From Tilletiopsis washingtonensis (taxonomy: Eukaryota; Basidiomycota; Exobasidiomycetes; Entylomatales): 64,000 nt of DNA. The DNA is taken from assembly GCF_003144115.1 (NCBI RefSeq), contig NW_020311999.1, positions 911,583 through 975,582 of the forward strand, in the 5' to 3' direction. The position numbers and the translations under genes were made by a program. Shown here piece after piece: positions 1 through 8,900 of this stretch; position 1 is the stretch's first letter, and each line of letters starts with the position of its first letter. Below the pieces are notes generated by a model. That model saw only the letters and a program-made list of their open reading frames with translations, did not search any database and had not been told where the DNA came from.

Positions 1-867
1 ACAAGCCGGACATCTACGAGGTGGGTGTTGAGGGCTCTCTTTGTGTTGCATGTGCTGACTGCTCCTGCAGCTGGCTCGCGTCGACAAGAGTGAGTGGTGG
101 TGTGAGAAGTCGTGGTGCCTGGGCTGACGCAGCACACAGAGATCCCCATCGAGGAGCAGATGAAGACGATGGCCAAGCTGCGCGACGAGGGCCTCTTTGG
201 CCACATCGGCCTGTCCGAGGTCGCCGCCGAGACGATCCGCCGTGCCGTCAAGATCACCAGCATCGCCTCCGTCGAGGTCGAGTACTCGATGTTCGAGACG
301 ACGATCGAGGACAACGGCGTGCTGGCCGTCTGCGAGGAGCTGGCGATTCCCATCTTTGCCTACTCCGTCACGGGCAAGGGCATGCTGACGGGCACGCTCA
401 AGAAGCGCAGCGACCTGGCGCCGGACGACATCCGCCTGCACCAGGACCGCTTCTCGGAGGAGGTGCGTGCGTGCGTGCTGCGCGGCTCTGCTCGGCGCTG
501 ACTGGCCGCACAGAATTTCCCGCTCAACGTCAAGCTCGGCGAGGCCGTCGCTGCGCGTGCCGAGAAGCGCGGCCAGACGGGCAGCCAGCTGGCCATCGGC
601 TGGGCCATTGCCGCGTCGAAGAAGCGCATCGTCGTGCCGATCCCGCAGACGACCAAGGTCTCGCGCGTCGAGGAGAACTTTGTGCCTGGCCGTCCCGGCA
701 ACGAGTTGACCGCGGAGGACCAAGCCGAAGTCCGCAAGCTGCTGTGAGTGGAGGCGTGTCTGGCATGCACTTCATGCTGACCTTGCCCCGGTTCCAGCAA
801 GGAGATCGGCGTGGCGGGCGAGCGCTACAACGCCGCCGCGCGCGAGCACATGAACCTGTGGGGCTAG
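1..867 (+). CDS. Aldo/keto reductase, pyridoxal reductase-like (5' end missing)
   Basis: This is the C-terminal part of an NAD(P)H-dependent aldo/keto reductase that enters from the left edge. Exons read as 1-20, 71-89, 140-462, 514-743 and 798-867, joined by short GT-AG introns. The translation holds typical AKR strands: LARVDK, then a helix with GLFGHIGLSEV, then VEVEYSMFE, then FAYSVTGKGMLTG. The later stretch QLAIGWAIA followed by VVPIPQTTK is the usual NADPH-phosphate binding region. The catalytic Asp/Tyr/Lys/His part would lie mostly upstream of the window. The closest family by memory is the fission yeast pyridoxal reductase Plr1 group, which reduces pyridoxal to pyridoxine, but AKR substrates cannot be told from this fragment. 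The gene ends tail to tail with ADE1, about 100 bp away. Confidence 0.85.
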
Positions 868-964
868 CCGCATCGCCTGGCCAGCATCGCGCATCGCCCG
901 CCTCCTCCGTCACGCATGTACCGCACGCGCCTATTCAGTCCTGACTCCCGTGACTGTGCTCTGA

Positions 965-2093
965 TTACTGTGCCGCGCCCTGCCATGTCCGCCCGGTGAT
1001 GCGTGCGTAGGCCTCCTTGTACTTCTCCGCCGTGCGCAGCGCGACGTCGTCGGGCAGGCGCACCTTCTCGCCCGTGTCGGCGGCGTTGTGCTTGTTGTTG
1101 GCCTTGAGCCAGGAGCGCACAAACTCTTTGTCGAACGACGACGGCGACGTGCTGTGGGCGGGTCAGGCTAAGACTGGCGGCAGCCCTGTGCGGGGCAACT
1201 CACCCGACCTTGTAGTCCTCCTCGCCCCAGAAGCGCGACGAGTCGGGCGTCAGCACCTCGTCGACGAGGATGAGCTGCTCGGCGCCGTCGGCGCCCTTGA
1301 CGACGCCAAACTCGAACTTGGTGTCGGCGAGGATGATGCCGCGCGACTGAGCGTGGGCGGCGGCCTTCTTGTATAGCGCCAGCGCGGCCTCGGACATGGC
1401 CTTGGCGAGCTTCTCGCCGATGATGCCGGGCACTAGGCAGAGTGAGTGCACACCCGCGATGCGCCCTGCTCGCTCACTCACCCTTGTCGGGATGGATGTT
1501 CTCGTCATGCTCGCCCTGCTCGGCCTTGGTGCTGGGCGTGAAGAGCGGCTCGGGGAACGCCTGGCTCTCCTGCATGCCCGCGGGCATGGCAATGCCGTGC
1601 ACGGTGCCGCTGCGCTGGTACTCGCGCCACGCCGAGCCGGTGATGTAGCCGCGCACGATGGCCTCGATGGGCAGCACGCGGGCGCGCTTCACGAGCATCG
1701 CGCGCCCCTCGACCTGCTCGCGCACCGGCGCCAGTGCCTGCTGCAGCTCGCGCGGGAAGGCGTCCCACGACGTGGCCAGCAGGTGCGAGGGCAGAATCGA
1801 CGGCGTGAGCAGGTCGAACCAGTAGGCCGAGAGGGCGTGCAGCAGCGGTCCCTTCTCCGGAATGCCCTGCGCAGCGTGTGAGCGTAGGTGGTGTCGTGCT
1901 GTGGAGCGCAACGCACGTTGTCGAGGATCACGTCGAAGGCCGAGATGCGGTCCGTCGCGACGAAGAGGATGGCGTCGCGGTACTCGGGCGCCACGTCGGC
2001 GTGCTGCAGCCCGGCATCGTACAGGTCGCGCACCTTGCCGCGCGCAATGAGCGGCAGCGGCAGCGACGTCGTGGTGATGGCAGCGGCAGACAT
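965..2093 (-). CDS. ADE1: Phosphoribosylaminoimidazole-succinocarboxamide synthase (SAICAR synthase)
   Basis: This cytosolic enzyme of purine synthesis joins CAIR and aspartate with ATP to give SAICAR. Four exons can be read. The first starts MSAAAITTTSLPLPLIARGK and carries the ATP-binding GKVRDLYD and FVATDRISAFDVI motifs. The second has LPIEAIVRGYITGSAW, the first family signature. The third has the second signature LADTKFEFG and the DEVLTPDSSRFW stretch. The last ends TGRTWQGAAQ-stop. Total length is close to the usual fungal monofunctional Ade1 (about 300 residues). The start is the first ATG of the open exon and sits 135 bp from the divergent DPH5 start, so the two probably share a promoter. 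I see no truncation. Confidence 0.95.
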
Positions 2094-2228
2094 GGTGGTG
2101 GGTGAGAAGGAGCGGTCCGGCCGCTGCCGAGGCGAAGTCTGTCGCGGGACTCGGGCATCGCCGGGCGCGCCGCACTTTTTGCCGCGCGCCGTGGAGCGCA
2201 CCCCCTGCCTCTCCACCACCACACCACC
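2094..2228. promoter_or_regulatory. Shared divergent promoter ADE1/DPH5
   Basis: These 135 bp separate two divergent start codons, so any promoter for both genes lies here unless it extends into a gene body. The only clearly AT-rich element is CACTTTTTG at 2173-2181 (CAAAAAGTG on the other strand), set in very GC-rich DNA. Similar A-tracts occur in other promoters of this window. No TATA box is evident. Confidence 0.5.
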
Positions 2229-3487
2229 ATGGTCCTCTACCTCATCGGCCTCGGCCTCGCCGACGAGAAGGACATCTCGCTGCGCGGCCTCGAGGCGGTG
2301 CGCTCGTCGGTGCGTGTGTACCTCGAGGCATACACGAGCATCCTGCTCGCGCCCACCGAGGCGCTCGAGGCGCTCTACGGCGTGCCCGTCACGCTGGCGC
2401 ACCGCGAGACCGTCGAGCTCGAGGCCGACGCCATCCTGCGCGATGCACGCACGCACAACGTCAGCTTCTGCGTCGTCGGCGACCCGCTCAGCGCCACGAC
2501 GCACACGGACCTCGTGCTGCGCGCGCGCGCCGCCGGCGTGCCCGTGCGCATCATCCACAACGCCAGCATCATGACGGCGCTCGCCAGCAGCGGCCTGCAG
2601 GCCTACAACTTCGGCCAGACGGTCAGCGTGCCCTTCTGGAGCGAGCACTGGCGCCCCGACAGCTGGCTGCCGCGCATTGCCGAGAATGTGCAGCACGGCA
2701 TGCACACGCTCGTGCTCGGCGACATCAAGGTGCGCGAGCAGAGCGAGGCGGACATGGCCCGGTGAGTCGAGCGGCAGTGTGTGGGCCATGGCGGAGCGTG
2801 TGTGTCGCGAGGTGATCGCGCTGCAGTGAGCAGCCGCAGTAGCGCGAAGGATTGTCTTTGACACTGCGAGAGTGCAACCGGCATGCAGCTCTGAGCGGGG
2901 CCGAATGCAGCACTGCAGCATCGGAGCGTGTAGCGTTGCGACAGGGCGCTGGCGCGGGCCGCACTGCAGCAGCCGTCCTCATGCTCAGCTCACACATCCT
3001 TTGCAGCGGCGTGCTGCGCTACCAGAAGCCGCGATACATGCTCGTGCCGCAGCTCGTCGAGCAGCTGCTCGCCGCATCGGCGTCGCACTTTGCCTCGGGC
3101 AGCACGACGCTGCCGGGCCCCGCATGCGTGCTGGACGCCGACCGCACGCTCGCCGTCGCGCTCTGCCGCATGGGCACCGACGAGGAGGGCATCTATTCGG
3201 GCACGCTCGGCGAGCTGCTGGCGCTGGCGCAGGCAACGCCAGAGGAGGCCGCCCGCGACGAGGCCGAGGACGACGCCGACGAGATGGCCAGCGAGACGGA
3301 GCTCGAGGCGCGGCGAGCGGCACGCGCAGAGGAGCGCGCGAAGAAGGCCTTTGGCGGGCCGCTGCACTCGCTCGTGCTCGTTGGCGCGCGTATCCACGGG
3401 CTGGAGGCCAAGTACGCGGGCATGTTCCAGGTCAAGGGCTCGCGGTGGGATGAGGTGGCGCGCGACGTGTATGGCTGTCGGGAATGA
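2229..3487 (+). CDS. DPH5: Diphthine methyl ester synthase
   Basis: This S-adenosylmethionine-dependent methyltransferase modifies a histidine of translation elongation factor 2 during diphthamide synthesis. Exon 1 (2229-2761) starts MVLYLIGLGLADEKDISLRG and holds the tetrapyrrole-methylase fold motifs, including VVGDPLSATTHTDL and NASIMTALASSGLQAYNFG. Exon 2 (3007-3487) resumes with the conserved GVLRYQKPRYMLVPQL and ends CRE-stop. The C-terminal half has an acidic insertion (about residues 255-275, rich in Glu/Asp) before the conserved SLVLVGARIHGLEAKYAGMF. The intron, 2762-3006, is 245 nt, four times longer than most introns here. The start ATG follows an ACCACC context and gives the normal N-terminus of the family. 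Confidence 0.95.
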
Positions 3488-4177
3488 GAGGGACGATGTC
3501 TTGAGGGAATGTGCTGCACGCTGTGAGTATGGCGTGTATCAGGTGTGCGACGGTGTGGCACAGGTGGGCTTCGAGAGGACAGGATGACTCGAGCAGAGGA
3601 TGAGACGGGTCACGACAAGTGACAGCGTGATGGAGCAGCTGTAGCCAGAGCGAGAGCAGCAGAAGCGGAGTCGCAGGCATGCCGGCATCTCGTCAGCGCG
3701 CACGACTGGCCCGATCAGCTGAGGTATACGCTGCAGTGAGCTCAGGCGAGGCTACATCGTTAATCAGGCAGCCAGACGGAACGACGGATGCAGCAGCCGC
3801 CCGGTGGCCGTCCACAGAGAGGCGACTGCACAGCGCTTCTTGACCCCCACAGCTGCCTCGAGGCTTCGCTCCGCCTTGACGAGGTTCAGGCGCAGGTGGC
3901 CGAGGACAGGCGGGCTGTTCGGCGTCTTCGGCGCTCGGCGGCACGCTGTGCGTGCATCGCAACGTGAGAGGGCCGCGCTCATGCCTGGCTCCGGCTCGGC
4001 CTCTACACAACATGCGTACCTCGACCAGCTCGCGACACCAGCATGCTGTTCCAGTCACACTTGTTGCTTCTTACTGCACCGACGCCTCCGTCAGGCCATG
4101 CATCCTCTGCTGTCGATGGAGGCCCGCAGGGCCAGCCGCCCTCAGGGCAAAGGCCGCGCGAAGCGCGGCCGAAACTT
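3488..4177. other. Intergenic DNA, no supported gene
   Basis: About 690 bp follow DPH5. Short open frames occur on both strands, but none shows a family motif, intron structure or the third-position C/G preference of neighbouring genes. At the right end there is a perfect 8-bp stem with a GAA loop (4152-4170), immediately before the tRNA half-gene duplicate. I see nothing else. Confidence 0.5.
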
Positions 4178-4254
4178 TGCCCCATAGCTTGTGTACCCGC
4201 CGGCCGGAGCCACAGATATCCGGTCTTTGGGAGATTAGGGGTTATGACGGGGCC
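4178..4254 (+). pseudogene. Inverted duplicate of tRNA-Asp 5' half plus its upstream flank
   Basis: These 77 bp match the reverse complement of 4558-4634 with six differences by my count. The copy contains about 46 bp of the 5' flank of tRNA-Asp and then tRNA positions 1-31, ending at the 5' side of the anticodon stem. No anticodon, T-arm or 3' acceptor strand follows, so it cannot make a tRNA. U8 and one D-stem base are changed, which weakens the A box. Because the flank is copied too, this looks like a DNA-level inverted duplication, not a reverse-transcribed tRNA fragment. Confidence 0.8.
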
Positions 4255-4484
4255 GCAGTCGTGGAAGATGCTGCAAGCCGGACGCGTGCAGGTGGGGGCG
4301 CAGCTAGGCCTCGAGATCAGTCGGTAGCGGGTCCATCGCTCGCCATCTGTGCAGCAAGAAGGCTCTGTGGGACCTTCAGAAGCATCACAGAAGCTCCCAT
4401 GAGCTGTGAGATGCCAAAAGACGGCGCGCTCGCGCGCCGAGGGCCCCGCAAGCCACTGGAGAGCAGCGCGGCAAAACGGAAGGC
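4255..4484. other. Spacer between the inverted tRNA-Asp copies
   Basis: This 230-bp stretch lies between the half-gene copy and the tRNA-Asp terminator. A GTCCATCGCT decamer near 4328 also occurs in the tRNA-Asp intron, which could be chance. No gene or promoter is recognised. Confidence 0.4.
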
Positions 4485-4489
4485 AAAAA
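4485..4489 (-). terminator. RNA polymerase III terminator of tRNA-Asp
   Basis: Five T residues on the minus strand lie 4 nt after the last tRNA-Asp base, the usual signal that stops RNA polymerase III. Confidence 0.7.
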
Positions 4490-4493
4490 GAAT

Positions 4494-4588
4494 CTCTCTG
4501 GCCGGGAATCGAACCCGGGTCTGGACCGCCGAAGCGATGGACATGCCGAAGTGACAAGGTCCCGTCATAACCCCTAAACTACCAAAGA
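4494..4588 (-). tRNA. tRNA-Asp(GTC) with a 23-nt intron
   Basis: The minus strand folds as a tRNA. The acceptor strand TCTTTGG pairs with CCAGAGA (one G-U), with discriminator G. The D arm begins TAGTTTAGGGG, which serves as an A box. The anticodon stem GGACC pairs with GGTCC only if a 23-nt intron at 4529-4551 is removed after position 37. The loop is then TTGTCAC with anticodon GTC at 4553-4555. The T arm CCGGG-TTCGATT-CCCGG is a perfect B box. The mature length is 72 nt, and the four-base variable loop AGAC fits Asp. The intron border can slide by one C. A T-run terminator follows. Confidence 0.88.
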
Positions 4589-5077
4589 CCGGATATCTGT
4601 GGCTCCGGCCGGTGGGTACACAAGCTGTGGTGCAAGCCTGCCGGTTTCCGGAAGAGCCGCGCATCACTCGACTGCGGAGGCGCGTCGTCCGCCCGCGCTG
4701 CCACTGCGCTCATCTTGCCAGCTGCTGTGGGCCGCCAGAGCGAGCGAGTCTGAGTCAGTTGCCGCCAAAATCTTGTGAGGCAAGTGATAAGTGACCTCGC
4801 TCGTGCGAGAAGCGCACAGGCGAGCAGGCACGGGCAGAGCGTGACGGCGATGACCAGCAGCATGCACGACACAAGTTACCCGAGCGCAATGCCAACAAAG
4901 GTCAGCCCGCCACGACCTCTTATGGCCTGGCCTCCGAGACCACAAGCAGCGCCGAATTGCATTCTGGAGGAGGATTTTGCTCAGCAACGGAGCATCACGA
5001 ATCCATAGCACACAGCAACGATCTCCTGAGTCGGCGTCTGGTGCCTGAGCGTCACCAGCGGGAGGCCGCACAGCAGA
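4589..5077. other. tRNA-Asp upstream flank and intergenic DNA
   Basis: 4589-4634 is the flank that is duplicated in inverted orientation at 4178-4223. The remaining DNA to 5077 has no open frame with family motifs and no further tRNA box that I can find. Confidence 0.4.
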
Positions 5078-5118
5078 GCGCGCCGCGCGCGGCGTGCGCT
5101 CACGCCGCGCGGCGCGCC
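5078..5118. repeat. GC-only hairpin
   Basis: An inverted repeat made almost only of G and C: arms 5078-5096 and 5101-5118 pair over about 17 bp with one 2-nt bulge and a 4-nt loop CGCT. It is not followed by a T-run and belongs to no gene that I recognise. Confidence 0.6.
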
Positions 5119-5322
5119 GGCTCATGAGGCGACCTCGCCGCGACATCTCAGTCAGCTCGCCGACTGAGGTCTCCAATGCATCTCCAGATGCATCAGGACG
5201 ATAGCAGGAGTGTCACAGAAGCGAGAAATGCGATTTTGGAGGACGTTCGACGGCGTTGAGTGGCTGCGATGGCTCCCAGCCTCGGGGGCAAAAGGGGAGC
5301 TTAATGCGAGTGTGCAGAGAGC

Positions 5323-5327
5323 AAAAA
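5323..5327 (-). terminator. RNA polymerase III terminator of tRNA-Pro
   Basis: Five T residues on the minus strand, 5 nt beyond the discriminator base of tRNA-Pro. Confidence 0.7.
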
Positions 5328-5332
5328 GGAAG

Positions 5333-5433
5333 GGGCCCAACCGGGATTTGAACCCAGGTCTCCTCAATGTGGCAGCTTGACTCGCAAGCGGGTGTAACCC
5401 GAATGAGGTATACTGCGCCTATACTATTGGGCC
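5333..5433 (-). tRNA. tRNA-Pro(CGG) with a 30-nt intron
   Basis: On the minus strand GGCCCAA pairs with TTGGGCC to make the acceptor stem, with discriminator C. The D arm begins TAGTATAGG. The anticodon stem CCTCA pairs with TGAGG after removal of a 30-nt intron at 5368-5397. The loop is TTCGGGT with anticodon CGG (complement of 5399-5401) followed by G37, typical of proline tRNAs. The T arm CTGGG-TTCAAAT-CCCGG has one G-U pair and supplies the B box. The spliced length is 71 nt. A T-run terminator follows. Confidence 0.9.
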
Positions 5434-5984
5434 CTCGATGTCGGGTCGGTCCACATAGGTGTTCATAAACGCAATTTACAAGCCCTCACGTGGTCCCCAG
5501 ATGACTGAGAGCGCATGCTGCTCCTCCTCTCCCGTGTCCTGCCTTCTCCTTTACTGCACGGACTCTTCCCTCTCCTCGGTGACGCTCGCATGCTCCTCCT
5601 TCTCCTCGCTGAGAAGCGCAGCGCTGGAAGAGCGCCATGACGTCTCAGGAACGTGGCTCGGACCCCAGTCGTGTCGGCAGACGCGCATGACCTCCACCGT
5701 CTCCTCGCCAAGGCGCCTCTTCTGACCCCTCTGCGCGCAGTCTCGGCCCGCCAAGCCGCGGCGTGAGCACGGTCGTCAAGGCTGCTCACGTCAACAAGTC
5801 TACACAGCAGGGCGGTCGCAGGGATGTGCCTGCAGTGCCCGCCTGATGGTGCCTGCTCGCTGCTCGGCCTCGCCGCAGAGCGGTGCTGCCCAGACCCCGT
5901 ACACTCCTGCCTCCGTGAGCTCACACTCAACTGCTGCAAGGCGACAAGCTGCAGTAGCATCACTGCTTGCATTGCTCTATGTGT
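5434..5984. other. Intergenic DNA downstream of the helicase, no supported gene
   Basis: About 550 bp lie between tRNA-Pro and the stop codon of the minus-strand helicase. Part is probably helicase 3' UTR. Open frames on both strands are short and low in complexity, with no domain recognised. Confidence 0.45.
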
Positions 5985-8900
5985 CTATAGCGGATCGAGG
6001 CCATCGCGAGCGATCAGCGCGCGCATCGTGTCCACGACGTCGGTGTCGGTGCTGCCACGCGCGCCCGTGTCGCCGACGGCGCGGTCAAAGGCATCGGCAA
6101 GGACCTGCAGCGGATGTCAGCACAGCGTCATGGATGCGCTACACTAGACTCACGGCGTCGAGAAGGCGCCGCAGCTGGCCGCACAGCACGCCAATACGCG
6201 CATTCGCGCGCAGCTTAATGTCCTGCGCATCACTCGAGCCCACGCTGTTCGAGCCCACGCTGATGCCGCCGATCATGTGGTGGATCTGCAGGCGCCCACC
6301 GAAGAGCAGCAGCGCGTAGAGCGGCACCTCGGTCGCGTCGCGCATGTACGTCTTGGCCGTCGGGCCGTCGCCGCTCGCGCCCTTCTTGAAGACCGCAAGA
6401 TGGCCAGTGAGCGCGCTGGCGCTGAAGAGCACGCTCGTGGGGTGCAGGAACAGCCGGCCGGAGGCGTCAAAGTACTTGAGCGACTTGGCCTCGGCCTCGC
6501 GCTGGATCGTGCCCGACGACGACTGGTCGTACTTGGCCGACGGCAGCGCCACGCGCACGACCGAGGGCCACAGGCCGGCGAGGATCAGCGCGCGCTGCAG
6601 GTTCACGTCCTGCGCGTGGGCGTCGAGCGGCATCTGCTCGCCCCGGAAAAAGGCGCCGGCGTTGTACGACGACGCGACAAAGCCGAGCTGCTCGAGCTGC
6701 GAGAGCAGATCGGAGCGCGTCGACTGAATGTCGCGCAGCGACGAGGCCGAGAGGAAGTTCTGCGGGCGCGGGATCAGCGGCAGAGCGCATGAAGCTGCGG
6801 TGGACACACGCACCGACTCGCAAAAGTCGCGCAGCTCTGCGTTCGACACACGCTGCGCTCGCAGCCGTGCCCAGGCTGCAAAGGCCGCCGCATCGGTGAG
6901 GAGATCCGAGTTGCCGGTGGCAAAGCGCTCGCGAGCCCTGCGCATGTCAGCAGTGCCAAACCACACGGTCACTTCGCACTCACTGCTTGGCCTCCTCGCG
7001 GCGCTCAAAGGGCGCGAGGAAGAGCGGCTTGCACGACATGATCGCGGCAACGCTGAGCATCGGCGCGAGACAGCCAAAGCATGCGCCGAGGATGAGCAGC
7101 TTGCCGAGGCGCAAGTCAAGCGGCAGGTTGCTCTGCGCGGACTGCGTGAGATGCTGCAGAGGACTCGATGTCCACGGCCACCCACCAGATGCCGGCCGAG
7201 CGCCGTGAGCCTGCTGCGGAAGCCGCGGTCCTGGTGGATCGCGCCGACCTCGATGAGCGTCGCGAGCGCCTTGTCCATGCTCGCCAGGCTGCGACGCGTC
7301 AGCACGGTGCATTCGGAGGCCAGCGTGCCGTCTCAGAAGCCACATGCCTCCATCACACTGCAGCAGCGACACTCACCTGGGCGGGTCGAGCGCCTCCTGC
7401 AGGTAGCTCTTAATATCCAGGTCGTCGCTCATCGCCTTGGCCTGCAGGAACAGACTCTCGAGCGGCACGCGGCGCATCTCGGGCGTCTGCTGCGGCATCA
7501 TGAAGCGCTGCCAAATGTGTCAGCAAGAGTTGGGCACTCGCTCGTGTCTGCTCACCTCTTCGGTGTGCCGAGTGAACAGCTTCCAGCACTCGCCCGCCCG
7601 CGTGCGACCCGCACGGCCGCGCCGCTGCCGGCACGCAGCCCGGCTCGCCCAGCACTCGACCAGGCGCGTCAGGCCCGACTCCGCCTCGAAGCGCGTCTCC
7701 TTGACGCGGCCCGAGTCGATGACATAGCTAATGTCCGGAATCGTGATCGACGTCTCGGCGACATTCGTCGAGCACACAATCTTGCGGCGCCCTCGTGCGG
7801 AGGGCAAAAAGACGCGACGCTGCTCCTCGGGCGAGAGGTTGGCGTGGAGCGGCAGAATGTCGACTTGACCCGGCGCAGCGGCACGGATCGCCTCCATCGC
7901 TTGCCTGCGACGAGGTCAGCGGCCGCAGCCGCAGTTGTAGCACATGCACTGCACTCACTTGATCTCGCCGACACCCGGGAGGAAGACCAGAATCGCACCG
8001 CCAGTCGACGCCTCAACTGTCCCGTCCCGCTCCTGCTGCTGCGCCCTCTCGCAGACGAGCTTCGCGGCGGCACCCAGCAGGTCGTAGTCGACGCGGTCGT
8101 TGGCGCTGACCGCCTCGACGACCCGCACGTCGTCCTCCGCCAGGCCCGCAGCCTCCATGCTGGCACGCAGCGCGGCGACCTGCTTGTCCGACTTGGCCTT
8201 GGACGGCGGCCCGCCCCAGCCGCGCTGCGACGGGCGGAAGCGCGCCATCGGCACGAGCTCCTCGAGATAGTGGTCCTCGACTGGGAACGTGCGTCCCGGA
8301 ATCTCGATGCACGGCGCGCCATCGAAGTACGAGGAGAACGTCTGCTGGTCGATCGTCGCGCTCATGAGGATCACGCGCAGCTTCGGGTTGCGCTGCAGCA
8401 CGCGGCGCAGCTCGAGCAGCAAAAAGTCCGAGTCGACCGAGCGCTCGTGGACCTCGTCGACGATGACATGCGACAGCGACGCCAGGTTCACGTCGCCCGT
8501 GGCTAGGCGACGCAGAAGCAAACCGGTGGTGCTGAACAGCAGACGGCAGTCTCGGCTCGCCTTGCGCTCGCCACGGATCGCGTCTGCAGGACGGCGCTCA
8601 GCTTGCGGCCGCTTGTCCACTCGACGCACACTCACATCCGACGACACCGCTGCCGATCTTCTCGCCACGCTCCTCTGCCACGCGCGAAGCAACGCCCATC
8701 GCGCTGACTCGGCGCGGCTGCGTCACGACAATCTGGCAGGTGCTGCCCTCTCCTGCGTCGATCGCAGCGTCGAGAATGAACTGCGGGACTCTGAGGGCGC
8801 AACACGTCAGCTCGGCCGCGCCGGAGCTTCACAGGAGCGCTCACTGAGTAGTCTTGCCGCAGCCCGTCTCGCCAGCAATGATCACGACTCTCTGCGCGAG

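Noticed and set aside
3718-3745. GAGGTATACGCTGC similar to part of tRNA-Pro
   Set aside because: Only a short gapped match with no flanking similarity.
4328-4340. Decamer GTCCATCGCT shared with the tRNA-Asp intron, as a trace of the 3' half of the duplicate
   Set aside because: Too short, and no flanking similarity extends it.
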